The notes under the pieces were generated by a model, which made no database searches, had not been told where the DNA came from, and saw nothing but the letters and a program-made list of their open reading frames with translations. 64,000 nucleotides of DNA from Pempheris klunzingeri. Its lineage: Eukaryota > Chordata > Actinopteri > Acropomatiformes > Pempheridae. The DNA is taken from the NCBI RefSeq assembly GCF_042242105.1, contig NC_092027.1:12747721-12811720 (forward strand). The letters run 5' to 3'. Shown piece by piece: positions 47,484 to 61,080 of the stretch (position 1 is its first letter; each line of letters starts with the position of its first letter). The translations under genes were made by a program, and so were the position numbers.

Positions 47484-48238
47484 AAAGCAGTGATGAAAAG
47501 TAAAGAAAAATACTAAAACTATAACAACTCTGGTCTCCAGTTAGTTAAAAACCGCCTCTACACTCACTTTGGCCCAAGGCTTTTTTTTTTAGAAGACTGA
47601 TTTTCTGTTTTGCATTTACAAACTCCTAACATAGTGAGTCTGAAATAATGTCACACCAAACAGAAGTTGTTTTTCTGAGTATTTTATTCTTTGCATTGAG
47701 GTCAGATATGCATGTGACATAAGAAAATGTTGTGAGCTGAGCATATTTATAGGAAATAGATTAACCACTCCTAACAGACAGGGTGTGGATGGGGTCCCCA
47801 ACCTATTTGGAACTATTACTCATCCACACAAGCGTCTCTTATTCCTTAGTCAGTTGACACACTGAAAGGATCTTTTTTGGAGACTTTTGGACATTACCTA
47901 CTGCACCCAGATCCAGGTGAACTGCACTGCGTGGAATACAATTGTGCTGTGAAAAGATAATAAAGGGACAGAGATGTAGTCTTCTTGTGTACATGAGGAC
48001 ATCATTTAATGGCCCAATAAGATCTGATCTGAATACACTCTGACACAGTCTCCTTTTCATGAGGGAAGCGCTTATATAACTCTTACATCCATCCATCATA
48101 ACCCCCACTCCAGTCAGGTCTGGGCTCCCTGTGTCTATGTCAAAAACAGTTAAGGAAACACACTTTTCCCTTGTGACCCATTTTGTTGATAACAGGGCAT
48201 GATGTGATAGCTGAAACTTCATTCCCCTTGATAAAGAC
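47484..48238. other. Gene-free spacer
   Basis: A minus-strand frame at 48,294-47,839 is open for 151 codons but has no splice context or family I can recognise. Nothing else seen. Confidence 0.4.
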
Positions 48239-48694
48239 CAGAGGTCTGCAACCTTTACTATCAAAAGAGCCATTTTTGCCCCCTCTCCCACCAAATAACA
48301 TTCATCTGGAGCCGCAAAACCTATTTGACTCTTAAAATGAAGATAACACAGTGTATTCAGTTTTATATATAGTTATACTAAATATAAAATAATTATAGTT
48401 TGTTGCATATATCAAGTTATAGAACTACAAAAAGAAATCTGTGGACATTTTATTGTTATAACAAAGGAAAACACCAAACTCTGAGGAGGAGGAAAGAAAA
48501 CACTGGCATGTAAAGCCCTACTTTGAAATAAAACACAGAACCATGCTGGTCCATTTGAGTCTTCGCCTTATTTGTGAAAATATCACAGTATCTACAAAAT
48601 AAGAGCTGTTCCCTTTGATAGAAGCTAAAGGGAGCCAATGTAGAGGTGCTGAAGAGCTGCATGCGGCTCCAGAGCCGTGGGTTGCTGACCTCTG
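48239..48694. mobile_element. hAT-type non-autonomous element
   Basis: Starts CAGAGGTCTGCAACC and ends GGTTGCTGACCTCTG, an imperfect inverted repeat of the type seen in hAT elements. Inner sequence continues with AAAGAGCCATTT and, in reverse, GCGGCTCCAGAGCC. The flanks ATAAAGAC and ATCTAGAC match in six of eight bases, consistent with an old 8-bp target duplication. It has no transposase. Confidence 0.8.
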
Positions 48695-51281
48695 ATCTAG
48701 ACTGACAATTACTATCATAACAAAAGTTCATATCACAATCCGGCCTTGGCATGAAAGTCTTTATCTCCAGCAACTACATCTGGGCTCTGGCCTTGTTGGG
48801 AACACAAGAGCCTATTTACCCTGGTGCAGTTAGTTCAAAGGCTGGTCACGTATGACAAATGTATGCGTTCAGGTTGGCAGAAATATCCTTGAGGAGCGCA
48901 GTCACGCAGGACCAGCAGGACCAGCAGAACCAGCAGAACCAGCATCCCCCAACGGTGTCCAATCAGAGAATGTTATCAGTATGATTTATGTGTTTATCCG
49001 TAGCTTGATCCCAGGAGGGTTGTGGTACCAGAGTGGTACCCTTATCTGCCAGCCGCCTCCAGAGCCAACAGATCGATGGATGAATTGTGTACAAGCCCAA
49101 ATGTAAAGTTTAGTCTGATTCTGGAAATGAATGGTTTATTTGTGTCGCTGTCAGAGAGTACACAATTAACTCTTTTGCACTAGATTTGATCTGTTTCCAG
49201 ATCCTGTTTTCAAGACTCTCTTTTCCTGACACAGATAGAACCACCAAAAGAGTTTTTATGAACATGTGGAGGAAGACTCCAGTCTTCAGCTGGCCCTGTG
49301 GCTGGAGTGTTTTTTCTCAACAGTACTTATAGAAATGTGCTGACGCTGATCAAAGGAATCAGCTGGACACCAACTTCAGCAGCTTCTGACAATTTTATTA
49401 AGTACAACTCAGCTTCACAATTCAATTCCAATTCCAACTTCAGGGCCTTTCATTCTTTAACACTGCGTCATCTACCCAGTGTGTGTGTATTGTGCACTGG
49501 GCAATATCCTGTTATATCAACTTGTGTGCGTGTGTAGTATTCTGGTTTATTCTGGTAAATTGTGTATTTGGAACAGAACATCACACACACTGCAACAACA
49601 GGATACCAGTCTATTGTCTCTGACTCCATAAGGTTAACTTGACCTGCCAAAGTTTTGTTATGAATACTCTGGTGAAATTCCTATCCTGTCTGGACACACA
49701 TCCATGTGTGGTGTGTGTGTGTCCATTATGAGACTAACAATGTTCTAGTGCAATCCTAAATCAGCGTTAAGTAAATGGTAGTCAGGTAAACAAAGTTAAA
49801 AAGGATCTAAAGTTAACAGAGACACTCGTACAAATTGAAGGACATAAGGAAAGACAATCTAGGCATACATTTAGGTCAGGTCATTTAATCCAATTAAACT
49901 TTGTGCTCACATTGTCATCATCAAGCCTCAGTATTCTCCTGAACGCAAAAGGGAAAAGAAAACATTCACACACACTTCTTTTTTCTCACACAAACACACA
50001 CACACACACACACAGTTGTGTAACTGTGTGAACACCAGGCTATGTTGCATTGAGCTGTTAATCACAAATTTTAAAAAAGACAGCAGACAGTATCTTGTGA
50101 ACACAAAAGGGAAAAGAAAACATTCACACACACTTCTTTTTTCTCTCTCACACACACACACACACAGTTGAACACCAGGCTATGTTGCATTGAGCTGTTA
50201 ATCATTACTTAAAATAAGACAGTAGACAGTACAGAACAAGATATAATGGTGTCAGCAGAGCAGTAGCAGCTCAGGCTTTTTCTGACACCATTAAGTAATA
50301 CCATAAGTAATAAGGTCTCTGTATGACTCAAAGGCCCACCCATAAGAGTCAGTCTGATCCTGATTCCAAAAGATTTTGAAGCAGGCATTTTTGTTAAGGA
50401 TTTACCCAGCACTCAGCCTTTTTCCTGGCCCATTCCTGAGGGGAATGCACACACACACACACACGCATGCACGCACTCATGCACGCACACAAAGTCTTAA
50501 ATCAGGTACTGACATTTAGATGAAGACAAAAGACAAAAACAAGTGATGGAACAACAGGTTGAACAGCAGAAAAAACAGAAGGTGTGATGACATTTAAAAA
50601 GTAAAACAGTGGAAGGTGTCAACTTTAAACTATGCAGATAAAATGTTACTATAACTTAAATTTCTCTCTTAAAATCATCACTCATTTCCATCAATAAATG
50701 AGCGATAACACTCAGAAACAAATGTAACTTCCCTCCATCACAGCGAGTGAGTGTTTGCTCCTGGAGGACTGCTGATAAACTGATACCCAGTGAAAAGAAA
50801 ACACAATTTTCCACACACAACCACAAAATGTTAACAACATTAAAGGTCAGGAAGGAGTGTTAAAAGTAGAGATCGAGGAGTGAGGCGCTGGTTTGTTCTC
50901 TCACACAGGAGTGCTTTTGTACCCTTCAAAATAAAAACATCACATAAAACAACAAGGACTTGATGGGAGAGGAGGTAAAAAAAAGTCATTCACTGTCATC
51001 GTAGTCCTCAAATTACCTTTCCAATATTTAGCTTTCGTTCTCATTCCTCAATCCGCCCTCTGTCTTCTCAGACTCATTTGGCTCTTAAAGGACAAGACGC
51101 CCTTCATCATCATCTAAGTCTTCAAAATAGAAAATAAAATGTCTCCAACGCTTGCTTCACACATACATACAACCCCATCTTCTTCTATGCTACCAACCAC
51201 ATTATGTGTTATAATCCCCCACTTCTCCCACGATCTGACCCTTCAGCCCACACCCTGATCTGAGCTTTACACGCAGTCCCG
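48695..51281. other. 3' flank of fkbp9; tandem duplication and microsatellites
   Basis: The fkbp9 3' UTR should occupy the right part. Around 49,938-50,205 a segment of about 160 bases (AAAGGGAAAAGAAAACATTC ... CACCAGGCTATGTTGCATTG) is present twice in tandem, each copy with its own (CA)n run. A GGACCAGCA minisatellite lies at about 48,907-48,945. No other gene is visible. Confidence 0.5.
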
Positions 51282-52759
51282 TCATAGCTCGTCATGGGAG
51301 GCGGGTTCATCTGCTTTAAGTTTGAACTCTGCCTCTGTGATCTTTCCGTCTCCGTTACGGTCCTGGTTGGAGAACATGTTGTCGATGATGCGATAAGGAT
51401 CGAAGCCAGGCGCTAAGCGGCCCTTACCCTCGTTCACCTGCTGCATGATGTAGTCAGTAAACTACGGAAACAAAAGAGGGATAGAAGAGGTTAACTTAGG
51501 GATGCATGTTGTTATAAGGTGTTTCTCATGTAACATGATGCTGCAGGAACTTGTGTCATAAATGGTATATATGTTACTCTCAAGTCAGCATTCTACTCTA
51601 CTGACTCCGCTTTGTCTGGACAACTGGTTGGTCTAAGGAAAGATCAAGTCCATCTTGGGGCATCCCCTCATGTACCTGAAACCAGATATTGCTTGTAGAA
51701 TCCTATATATGTGGTCGCTTTACCCTGTATTCCTTAGTCTCATCTATGCCTGTGATGATGGACTCCGAGCTCATGAACTTACATAAACTTCTTGAATGAA
51801 TCTTGGAATCCTCTCTTCATTACTACAAAGCACAAAAAAGCATCCCTACACATGTACAGTAGCAAAAAGGGAAAATATTTCAGATGTATATTAAGTTCCT
51901 AAAAGTGTAATAGTAACAGCAGGCCATCACATACCTCAGAGGGCTCCACCTGCTCGTTCTTGTCTTTGTCCATCTCAGCGAAGAGGTCAGGTGACACGTC
52001 GTTGTTCCAGATGAACATGTAGCCATCAGGAAGTCCTTCCTCCATGTCCACCAGCTCAATGTCAAACACCAGCACAGCGCTCCCAGGAACCTCATCAGCT
52101 ATACACACACACACACACACAAACAGCATTAGCAGCTAATCAGCAGAAGTGGTAGAGCTCAGACTCAGTGGGGCTGAAGCAAGACTGCACTGAAGATTTT
52201 CCCCTTCATACTGGCGTGAATCCCATTTACCTGCTGTTTGTCCTTAAAAAATATAGATGAGATAGATCAATTCCTTTTATCAATGCCGGCATGTGTTTCT
52301 GACAGTTGCACATGTAGATGAAAAAGAAGCGAGGAGGCCCGAGGAGGATCTTTATTCACAACCATCGAAGACCTGAGTCAGAGTGCAGAGCCAAAGGTGG
52401 GGCGTGAAAGAGTATCACTCAGCTGTGGCGTTATAAACAGGATAGTGTCGCCAAGCTTACTTTCATAGTGTCATGGTCTTGATTTTCTCTTGTGGAAGGA
52501 AACGGTCAGAGGGGCTTGCACATGGTTATGCTCTCACAATAAGCATTATAATGGATTCATCATTATACTAAAGTAGCCTAGCACTGCAGGAAACAGACCG
52601 AAGCTGGGCTTAATTTCAAGAAGAGAGGTGACAACAGAGCTAGTTATATTTTAAATAAGGGTGCAAACACCAGCAATATGATGAAACCTCATTTATTTGA
52701 CACTCTACACGGAAGTACTACCGCTTCCCAGCCGAACAGCACATTCATAGGTACATGCA

Positions 52760-52820
<61 letters not shown>

Positions 52821-54279
52821 CTTACTGACTCCTCTCTCCCCGTAGCCCAGGTGAGGAGGAATAACAAGGTGCCTTCTCTCTCCCACACACATCTCCATCA
52901 GTCCGTCCTCCATCCCTGGGACGACCTGGTTGGCTCCCAGGACAATGTTGTATGTCTTTCCATAATTATACCTGAGACAGAATTAGACAAATGAAATAAG
53001 TAATGTTTATTATGTTATTTCTAATGGTGTACTTGAACACATATTTCCTCTTTCTGTTGAAAACATTTTGTTCTAAGGTCACAGTCAGGATGATAATTTG
53101 TGACTGAGGGTCAGAGTCATGTCTGCCTTTTATCAAGCGTTTCAGTGGCTGAGCTGACGCTTGGATCAAATCCAGGAACTGAAATAATTTTGAAGCACGA
53201 AACTGGTGTCAAGGACAGTGAAGACTTTCAATACATTCCTGAAAGATTAGATCATATTCATGATATTTTGTGAATCTTTGTTTTTATAATGGTTTTATTA
53301 GTATGCAGTGTTGTGAATGTTGTGCTGTCTGTAAGCTCTTCTGTTGTAATGACAGTAAAGCATCAACTGTTGATGCAGAGCAGACAGGGCTGCAATGTGC
53401 AGCAGGGCTGTAATGTGGTTAAAGGAAATGGTTAGATTAAGACAGACTAAAGGGCATGAAAAGAGGAAATGAACACATATCTTCCTCTTAGCACTGCTAA
53501 ACCTTATTATCTCATCCTATTTTGTCGTCCTGTGCAGGACTACACGACATACCAGAGAGCTGCTCGACTTGACATGAGAGTGGTTTGTAGTGATTTTATC
53601 ACCACTATCATGAACTTTTGTACAGACAGTCAGTGTCCCCAGAGGATGAATTGAAATTATTTTGGTTGACATCTTTGGTTGTTGTTGAAATGTCTCAACA
53701 ATTATTGAACAGCTTGCCCTGTTTCATTCATGGTCCCCAGAGGGTGAATTGTAATAAAGCTCCTCTGGCACCATCATCAGGTCAAAATCTTAATTTTATG
53801 ACTAGATACTAAACTAGATACTGTAAAACTAATAACATTCCCATCATCCTTCAGGCCACCCTGCTATCTATCTCTATCCTTACCGCCCTGCTTACAGCAC
53901 AGGGCCATCAACACTTAATCTGACATGATGCAGTCATCATAAAACTTTCTTTCCCAAGCGGCCTCACGTGTACTCACGTGGAGTCGATGGACGTGCCGTC
54001 CATCAGAGAGGCATTGTAGTGATATTTGATAAAGTCTCCCTTCTTGGTTTGCTTATCACACTGTTCTGGCTTGTAAATGACAGTGACCTCTGCGTTGTCT
54101 GATGGGTTGTGGAAGTCGATGATGTGAACATCAAACACCAGCACGGCCGAACCGGGGATCTTAGAGCCTAGGAGAGACATAATGAAGAGGAAAAGAAAGA
54201 ATCCAAGATTAGGAGCTGCAGACAAAGCAGTGTGCATGGTGGGAGAAGATTTTGGTGACACGCATAAGGGTATGTAAGC

Positions 54280-54314
<35 letters not shown>

Positions 54315-57300
54315 GTGCCCTCCTCTCCATAAGCGAGATGTGGGGGGATGGTGATGGTGCGTTTCTCTCCAACACAGACTCCTATCAGACCCTCGTCCAT
54401 GCCGACAATTACGTAGCCTCGACCCACATAGGTGTCATAGGTACGATTACGAGAGTAGCTGTGGAACAGAAATATTAATTATTACAATGCCCCACGGACA
54501 TGAATAAGTCGATCTGGTAACTAAATATACATATACGTATGTGTCACACAAGACTATATGAGTTACTATATGTGTTCCAAGAACCACCGTGTGTGAACTG
54601 CAATCAGAAGTTTGTTATGCAGGATGCATTTGTGGTTTGTGCTTACAAAGTCATCGTGTGGTTTTAGAATACGAAGAACTTGGAAAATAACAAGAAAGGC
54701 TACAAGCGTGAATTGAAGGCTACGATGGTGAAATGGTCTAAGTGGTGTTCAGCCGCCTCCTGTTACCAGAGCTACCAGATTTTCCACTCTTGTAATGACA
54801 GGAATTATTTACATTTTCTAAAGCTATAACCAGGAAAAAGATATATATATGTGTAGCACTTATATATTTGATATGTCTCCAACTGTATTGAATCGTATTG
54901 TACGGTATTGAAGGGTACATACTGTAACATATTCTTTATATAGTTGCCATATACAATAAAACATATACAATAATATACATGACAAGGAATAATGCTAATC
55001 CTTTTAAAGACCATATTTTTTACAGTTCCTTTTTTAGACTTAGACTTTTAGACCTTCCTAAAACATTACCACTCATTAACTAATCCTGTTGTGAGGAGCA
55101 GCACAAGAGGAAAGAAGTTTCATAAGTATTCAGAGGATGCAGTTTTATATAAAGCAAACAGGAAGTTTTCAACAGCGGTTTCCAAGTTTTGATTTGTCTC
55201 TCAATTTGTCTTCAGTACACAGAGAGGTGCCACCACCCTGTGGCTAATGTCTGACATTAAACTTTAATGTGTCGTTAACATAATAAATACAAAACAATGA
55301 CACGTACCTGGAATCAAAAAATGTTCCATCGAGGAGGCTGCCATTGTAGTGGTAGCGTACAAAGTCTCCAGCGATGGACTTCCTCGTGCAGGAGTCTGGA
55401 ACAATCTGGTTGGTCACTGTGATCCCATCTTTGGGGTTGTGGAGGTCCAGAAGTACGACGTCAAAGACCAGAGACGCCTGTCCTGGGATGTCACTGCCTG
55501 GAGAAAGAAGGAAGAGGAAGAACGGTTGAAAACAGGAGAACAAGCAGGTATGGGAACAGAGATAGCGGAGAGAACTCAGGATGAACTAAAGAAAGTATTA
55601 TTCCCAAGGTTCAATACAAACTATGAAAATGTGGTGTGTGGTGTGACACTAAGGGAACCTTCTGGAAATCAAAAAGAAAAAGAAAAGAAAATTTAGATTT
55701 CTTATTGAGAGGTTATGTGCTGGACTACTTCTTGTGTCTGAGCAGCTGCAGCATTCCAAGAAGTTACTGTTTACAATGAAGATGTAGTCTGGCACATAAA
55801 TGCCCATAAGAACGTGAATTGTCCACACCTGAACCAAACAAAGACAACGTGTTAATTAATGAGCTTTAGACATGGTGGTAGGCAGAAAGCCAGACTAGCC
55901 GTTTTCCCCGTCTCCAGCCTTTGTGCTTCATATTTGTTGTACAATCATTAGCGTAGTCACAGGCGCCTAGTTATACTTAAAAGTGGGGGTGCATGATTAG
56001 TGATGAGCAAGGGAAAAATTACATTTAATAAAATGCCAGAAAGTAAAGAGAATACCCTGGAAAAAATATGCTTTAAAGAACAACAGCCTAATCCTAACCC
56101 CTTCATACACACAGAGAGTGTGTGTATATAAAGGCTTTGGTAAGGACAGGACATGTCATTTTTTATTCACATACTTAATATGGTACAGCCACATAGAACT
56201 ATTTTTATACGAAAGTTGTCTGATCAAAAGGTGGGAATGCTAAAACATGTTTGCTCCTCCAAGTTTGATAGTGGGTGAGCATATTTCCCAAAAACTATGC
56301 TTTTAAACATGTCATGATTTTTGAGGTGTCCTGGGTTCAGTCAGGGTTACAGTTTGAAAAAAGCGTTTAAGAAAAGAAGACTGAACTCTCCACATCTGAC
56401 AAGACTGAGTGTTTATGAGCATATGTGTGTGATGTACTGCCACCCTTTGCTCAAAGTGTGCAACTGCAGCACCTGTTGCTTTCCACTGTAATTATTATTA
56501 GTCTCTTGTTACTCTCAAAGAAGTGGAAGCTGTTAAGGGCTTGGGGTCAGACACAGGAATCGAATCAGACTCAAGGACACAAATGATAATAAAGAAAATG
56601 TTAACACTCACCGTCTCCATTCTCTCCATATCCGAGCGACGGTGGCATTGTGATGATTCGTCTCTCTCCAACACACATTCCCAGAAGACCCTGATCCATA
56701 CCAGCAATCAGCCACCCAATCCCGACGTAAGTGTCATAGGTCCGCATGCGGTTGTGGCTATGGCAAAGGAGGAAGGAGAGAGGTTACAAATATGTGTATG
56801 CAGGTGCATTTTGGTGTGATGGTCTGTGTGTGTGAAACAGGGATCATAAATAAAGAACAAACCTGGAGTCAAACAGCGTCCCGTCCAGCAGGGTGCCGTT
56901 ATAGTGGTAGCGAATGTAGTCGGACACCTCCACCTTTCTGGAGCAGGTCTCGGGTGTGTAATAGATGTTGGTCTGGATGCCGTCCTCCGGGTTCCACACA
57001 TCGAGCAGCAGGACGTCAAAGTGGAGGATGGAGTCAGGAGGGATGATGTCACCTGAAGAGGAGAGAAAAGCAAGTGAGCACATTGTACTTTCTAATATCA
57101 CCCTCGTGCATTACTCACTCTCACATTATGACCTAAAGTCTGCACCAAGGTAAACCATTACAGGAGATTTTCTTTGTCATGTATCTTAATAAACTGAATA
57201 TTTTTGAACAAATCAAACAAACACTTTTACATACAAGTGCACTCAAAATTATTCCACGCCCACTGCAAATTAGGTGTAATGGCAAGATTTACAATCTTTC

Positions 57301-60300
57301 AGCTGTGTTCAATACACAGCTCAAACAAGAACGATTTGAATAGCTCAACACAAGTAATATTGCAGGAGGTTTCTCCAAAGTCAACACATAATGCCACTTT
57401 TAATGACTACTGCAGTCTCAAAACTATTCAACCCCCTGAATAGAATTCCCCATAAGTGCATTTATATGCAAATGAGGTGTTGTCTCAATTACACCTGATG
57501 CAACTAATCAAGGGCCTCATTAGTTGCATCAGGTGTGCTTGAGTTAGAACTGGTTAGGGGGTTGTTTACAGTGATGTTTGGTTGCATGTTAGAAATATAA
57601 TAGAAAAGTCAAGAGAGGAGATCATTGCCTTGCACAAACAAGGAAAAGCATACAAATAGATAGCAAAGGCACTGAATGTTCCTAGAGATAATGTTGGAAT
57701 CATAGTTCACAAGTTCAGAGCTAAAGGAACTCTGGCTACACTACCTGGACGTAGCAGAAAGAGGAAGCTATCAACGGCTCCAATATGCTTGAAAAAATAT
57801 ATAAATAAGCCACAGAGGTTTTGGGATTCTGTTCTGTGAAACAGATGAAACATAACTGGAACTTTTCAGGTCTATGGATCAGTGGTATGTCTGGAGGAGG
57901 AAGAATGAGGCAGACGCTGACAAGAACACCCTGCCTACAGTGAAGCATGGCAGTGGCCCAGTGATGCTCTGCTTTGCTTTTTCTGGCGCTGGAAACCTGC
58001 AGCGTTTGGAGGGCAAGATGGATTCAAACAAGAATCAGGAAATCGTAGGAGAAAACATCATGCATTTGTAAGGAAGTTGACGCTTGGGCAACATTGAACC
58101 TTCCAACAGGACAATGATCCCAAACATACCTCAAAGTTCACCAAAGCCTGGCTTCAGAAAAAGTCCTGGAGGATACTAGAATGGCCGTCACAGTCGCCTG
58201 ATTTTAATCACATAGAAAATCTCTGGTGTGATTTGAAGAAGGCAGTAGCAGCGAACAAAATCAATAATATTAGAGAGCCAGAGGCTGTTGCCCATGAGGA
58301 ATGGTCTAAGATTCCTCAGGAACGCTGTCAGAACCTGGTGTCTGGCTGTGCATCACGTTTGCAGCAGGTCATAACAGCAAAATTATATGCTCTAATAAGT
58401 ACTGAAGATGCTTGTCAAGAAGGGGTTGAATAATTTTGAGAGTGCAATCATTAAAAGCGGTATATTGTGTTGAGTTTGGAGAAACTGCCTGTAATATTAG
58501 CTGTGTTGAGCTATTTGAATTGAAGTAAACGATTCATTATAGTATTGGGTGTAAAAACTGAATTTAAATTAATTTCTGAACCTGATCAATACAAAGACGT
58601 TTTTTTTTTTGCTTCCAAATTACATACATAATGAGCAGAGCTACAACAACTAGACAATTATTCAAGTAGTTGGTCAACTAAATTAATCTGATACTATTTT
58701 GATAATCAGTTTTGATGATTTTAGTTTATCAGATGTGATTAATTGTTGCTTTTATTATAGCAGACAGAAAATCTTTGGGTTTTGGGCAAAACAAGACATG
58801 ATTTATTGATTAATTAATCGAAAAATAAATCCACAGATTTAATGATTTAGTTGTAGTTGTTGTAAAAGCTGTGTCACTGTACAAAGAACACTCATTAACC
58901 TCCTTCTCGCTGTCTGGTTTCCACAAATAGGACACGACTGTCCTCAACGCTGGGTTTTGTAAACACGAGCATGAATCACTTTTTTCTCACTTACTATTTC
59001 TGCATTTAACAGGACATTTGTCTCACACTGTTGCTTGGATGCACGTTAAGTTTTGAGCCTTAAGCAGCACAATAACTTTTAAGGAGACACTGATAAGGAG
59101 AAGAAGGAGAAGTTAAAGAGGTGGGAGTGGGAGGATGGGGAGGGGAGTAGTGACTGTGTGGGTGGCGGACATTATGGCCAGACAGGATTCTTTCTGCTTT
59201 AAATCTCACTTACTTTCTTCCTTACCACCGATGCTCCCTCTAAAACAGACTCAGCCTCAGCCTTTACCTGTCCACACATGCCCCCTCTCTCTCCTCTCCT
59301 CTCTCTCATTATCTAACTATTTCGTGCACACACACGGGTCTCTACATGTAAACAGAGATCATGCATTTTTCCTCTACAATCTTAAGCAAATACGTCAACA
59401 TTTTCTGACACAAACACTCTCTGCACCGGCCCAGATTTATTCATGTTCACATATAGATCAAGTTCTAGAAACTTTATTTTCCTCCTGCTGAAAATCTTAA
59501 TCCAAAACAGCTTCCTGTGAGCTGCTTCCTGGTCTGTGATGCCCCTCTGACATCATTTAACATGGACGCTTGGGAGCAGCCCACTTTCCTTTCGGCTTCG
59601 TCTGACTCTGATACACAATACAATACTTTCTTCTGTAGTTTTTGTCCCTTATGCTCCTGCCAGTGTCCAATCATATTTTTTTATTGTTATGGTGAGCCGT
59701 GCCAACTGTGTGCTCACTCATCTGTGTATTTATAATGACTCCCCTGAGCGATAAACACTGGCCTGCCCTCACAATGAATGGGGAAGATGTTATATTCTGC
59801 CTTCACTGATTCAGAACAAACAAATACGACAGGAAGTTTAAAACACACTTTAACATACACACCATATCCCTGTTTTCCATAGGCGAGATGAGGGGGGATC
59901 TTCACCAGGCTCCTCTCGTTGACACACATCCCCACCAGAGCTTTGTCCATCCCCTCGATCAGCTGCCTCTTACCCACAAACACGTTGTAGGTGCTGCCAC
60001 GGTCGTAACTAAAACAGGCAGAACACAATCAAACATCTCATCTTGATTTGGCAGCTCATTCAGAAAGAAAACTCACTTACTCAAGCTGTTACACTGGTCA
60101 TGGCTCAGATTCATCAAAAGGGAATGAAGAGTGAATGAATGCACCAAGATTTCTGTCTAGCGTCTATACTTTTATTTTTACACATTTTGTGGTTGGACTG
60201 AAGTTATTCAGGATGTGAGATTCAAATTTCACCATCTTTGCGGCCTTAATATATATCACACAGGTACACATGGCCAGATTAAAATGTGCAACATTTGACT

Positions 60301-61080
60301 TTTGACTTTAATTTAAGGATATATGAGCAGACAAAGGCCCTCTATGAGACAGGGCCACAAAACTGACTAACACTGCAGGGCCCATCTTACTGCACTTAAA
60401 TAAATGACCAAAAACCAAGTGACACACAGTAAATCAGGGGTTTTTGGGGACCTTGGGGGTCATGGGGGGCCTGAAATGTCAACCACTTTGTGCAGTACAC
60501 TGATGGTTAAGTCAGTGGTTCCAACAGTGGAGTCAGAGGTCAGGCATAAGGACCTGCAGGACCACAGGTTTCAATGAGTCCAGTGTGATCAAATGGCCAA
60601 TATCAAACTTTAAAGTCTCATTAATGACAAAATTCTCCACATGATCAAACCAGGGGTCTCTGTGTAATCCCTGACGTTGGTTTGAAAAGGTTTTGGAGCC
60701 CTTGGATTAATCATACATGGATCCAGAGCTCAGTCAGCCTGCCTGCGTGGCTCACAGGGACTAACCACTACACGCGCACTTTTACGCATCGCGCACGCTG
60801 CTCGCGCCGTGCACAGGTCTGCCTGCACGTCGAGACTAAAAAAGTGGGAATAAATGTATTCTTTACGCGAAACTCACCTGGAGTCGAACTTCTTGCTGTC
60901 CGGAAACGTGCCAATGTAGTGATACCTGACATAATCCCCAACTTTGACTGCGCGCACACACTGCTCCGGTACGAAAGTTTTCTCAATGAGGATGTCGTCT
61001 AACGGGACCGGAGGGGCGTTGCAGGCGGCGAACGCCACCAGAACCGACAGGTATAACATCCCCTGCACGCACTGGATCAT
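51282..61080 (-). CDS. fkbp9: Peptidyl-prolyl isomerase FKBP9 (ER, four FKBP domains)
   Basis: Ten exons join in frame to 566 codons: 60,878-61,080; 59,863-60,008; 56,863-57,052; 56,612-56,757; 55,308-55,497; 54,313-54,458; 53,978-54,167; 52,826-52,971; 51,935-52,098; 51,282-51,461. The protein has a signal peptide (residues 1 to about 21), then four FKBP domains, the later three each coded by a 190-nt plus a 146-nt exon. Two EF-hand loops follow ([12 protein letters not shown] and [12 protein letters not shown]), and the HDEL ER-retention end. YHYNG and YHYNA sequons suggest N-glycosylation. FKBP9 rather than FKBP10 is chosen from [22 protein letters not shown] and HDEL, and a length close to the human 570. 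The family isomerises prolyl bonds and helps fold secreted proteins. The ATG at 61,080 is used because the in-frame codon 15 bases upstream is TTG. Confidence 0.95.
51510..51850 (+). mobile_element. Solo LTR, family 3, in fkbp9 intron 9
   Basis: 341 bp, starting TGTTATAAGG and ending CCCTACA, flanked by perfect CATGT target duplications (51,505-51,509 and 51,851-51,855). Antisense to fkbp9 and without coding sequence; it fills most of the 473-bp intron 9. Confidence 0.9.
52101..52120. repeat. (AC)n run at the acceptor of fkbp9 intron 8
   Basis: On the coding (minus) strand this is a GT repeat that ends in TATAG, directly before exon 9 (first base 52,098). It replaces the usual pyrimidine tract. 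Confidence 0.9.
52762..52819. repeat. (GT)29 microsatellite at the donor of fkbp9 intron 8
   Basis: 58 bases of GT on the plus strand, i.e. CA in the fkbp9 transcript, starting just after the donor (gtaagt, 52,825-52,820) of exon 8. Together with the GU repeat at the other end of the intron it could pair. Confidence 0.95.
54283..54312. repeat. (AC)15 microsatellite overlapping the donor of fkbp9 intron 6
   Basis: On the minus strand exon 6 ends at 54,313 and the intron begins directly with GTGTGTGT. The donor dinucleotide is therefore the first unit of the microsatellite, and register shifts along it could alter the splice site. Confidence 0.9.
57235..58600 (+). mobile_element. Decayed Tc1-like transposon in fkbp9 intron 2
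   Basis: A plus-strand transposase relic: a helix-turn-helix start near 57,610, [11 protein letters not shown]-like text near 57,740, W-x-GSVM-like text (GPVMLCFAF) near 57,958, the FQQDNDP-type phrase near 58,105 and the DFNHIENLW motif near 58,200. Stops interrupt it. Inverted repeats pair 57,328-57,437 with 58,425-58,530. Outer ends are approximate. Confidence 0.85.

Noticed and set aside
47839-48294. 151-codon minus-strand frame
   Set aside because: Overlaps the end of a hAT-type element, has no motif and no splice partner.
59135-59491. 118-codon plus-strand frame in fkbp9 intron 2
   Set aside because: Low-complexity, His/Leu/Ser-rich composition without splice context; it lies antisense within an intron.
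51282-61080. Calling the isomerase FKBP10 because of its collagen-gene neighbour
   Set aside because: Diagnostic stretches of FKBP domains 1 and 2 and the HDEL end agree with FKBP9, not FKBP10.
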